A DNA stretch of 64,000 nucleotides. Source: Berberis thunbergii. Lineage: Eukaryota > Streptophyta > Magnoliopsida > Ranunculales > Berberidaceae. The stretch spans positions 1 to 64,000 of the forward strand of contig QNQO01001835.1 in assembly GCA_003290165.1 (NCBI GenBank), given 5' to 3'. Made by a program: the position numbers and the translations under genes. This document shows, in pieces, positions 63,493 to 64,000 of this stretch. The notes beneath the pieces are model-generated. The model ran no database searches, had not been told where the DNA came from, and saw only the letters and a program-made list of their open reading frames with translations. Position 1 is the first letter of the stretch; every line of letters starts with the position of its first letter.

Positions 63493-64000
63493 CATCTTAT
63501 TAGGGGTCTATATTTGGCTTTCCCTTCTAGTGGTTCTTCTTGTTTGACAAGTGTTCGAATTATGAATCATTGAGTTGGAAAACTTTGCTTGTGATTTTTA
63601 TTTTAGCTACTTGATTTGGTTTTATGTGATAAACAAACTTATGTTGTAATAAAAGAGAATTTGTCAGATTTCTCCTTTCATTATATTACAAATAAATGGA
63701 ATTTGAGTGTATGACTAATTTATCCAACTCATTTTACATAAAAGCAAGTCCAAAAATTACATATAAAACATCTTTCAAGAATTCAAACATGTATAAGCTT
63801 CTCTCTAAGCTCCAGCACAAAGAGTGTTATTACTTTCTTGTAAAAAAAAAAAAACTAATGTACGAACCCTATTTATTCTCAGATTACAAAGTTAATGTTG
63901 AGCACAATAATTCCAAAAGCCTCCTATCGAACTGAGACACCAGCTACAACATGCTTATTGAAGAACTAGATCATACTGCATCGACAAACCCACAAATGGA
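63493..64000. other. 3' flank of the beta-glucosidase gene
   Basis: Probable 3' UTR and downstream AT-rich sequence with several AATAAA-like words near 63640-63700. The last 25 bases (CTGCATCGACAAACCCACAA...) start a repeat also seen at 45217. Confidence 0.5.

Overview
This is nuclear DNA of a flowering plant, most likely a eudicot. It is AT-rich, its genes carry many GT-AG introns, and it is dense in plant-type LTR retrotransposons, TRIMs, CACTA and hAT elements, with one nuclear copy of plastid psbA. There are no bacterial features. I cannot name the species. Intact host coding sequence is scarce: one small conserved-looking three-exon gene and one large GH1 beta-glucosidase gene that is now damaged. 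Most of the rest is layered transposable elements and copied gene fragments.

Layout. 1-6085: an Athila-like LTR retrotransposon on the minus strand that kept gag but lost pol; the left edge of the window cuts it just inside its 3' LTR. 6.9-8.9 kb: a decayed non-LTR (LINE) ORF1 with a zinc knuckle and a GC-rich leader. 9.8-14.5 kb: a small minus-strand gene (123 aa) with a long intron. 14.6-14.8 kb: a plastid psbA fragment. 16-18 kb plus about 27.16-27.26 kb: a degenerate second copy of the small gene, split by a complete 9.2 kb Tat-clade Ty3/Gypsy element (17975-27157). That element has dual RNase H regions, an antisense ORF and 179-bp tandem repeats, and a TRIM sits in its integrase region. 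27.26-30.66 kb: a truncated long Gypsy LTR with an hAT-type MITE inside.

30.56-42.2 kb is the most unusual locus: a large inverted repeat with arms of about 1.7 kb. Each arm holds the leader and first exon of a stearoyl-ACP desaturase-like gene joined to UBA-domain exons of a DRM-type DNA methyltransferase. The loop holds a decayed NHX Na+/H+ antiporter gene. A 5.4 kb chromodomain Gypsy element has landed in the UBA exon of the left arm. Transcripts starting at either outer end could fold back into long double-stranded RNA.

42.4-51.0 kb: copia LTR remnants, a lone Tat LTR, and two copies of a 2-2.7 kb segment with a CACTA-type right end. The same TRIM insertion is full length in one copy and a solo LTR in the other. 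52.4-63.5 kb: the beta-glucosidase gene, with a one-base frame break, a shortened exon, altered sugar-binding residues and a 6.4 kb CACTA element (57039-63449, target duplication GGA) in its last exon. That CACTA element carries genomic pieces of spermidine synthase and mitochondrial ribosomal protein L7/L12, plus the tail of a transposon gene.

All identifications come from reading motifs and splice signals by eye; no database search was run.
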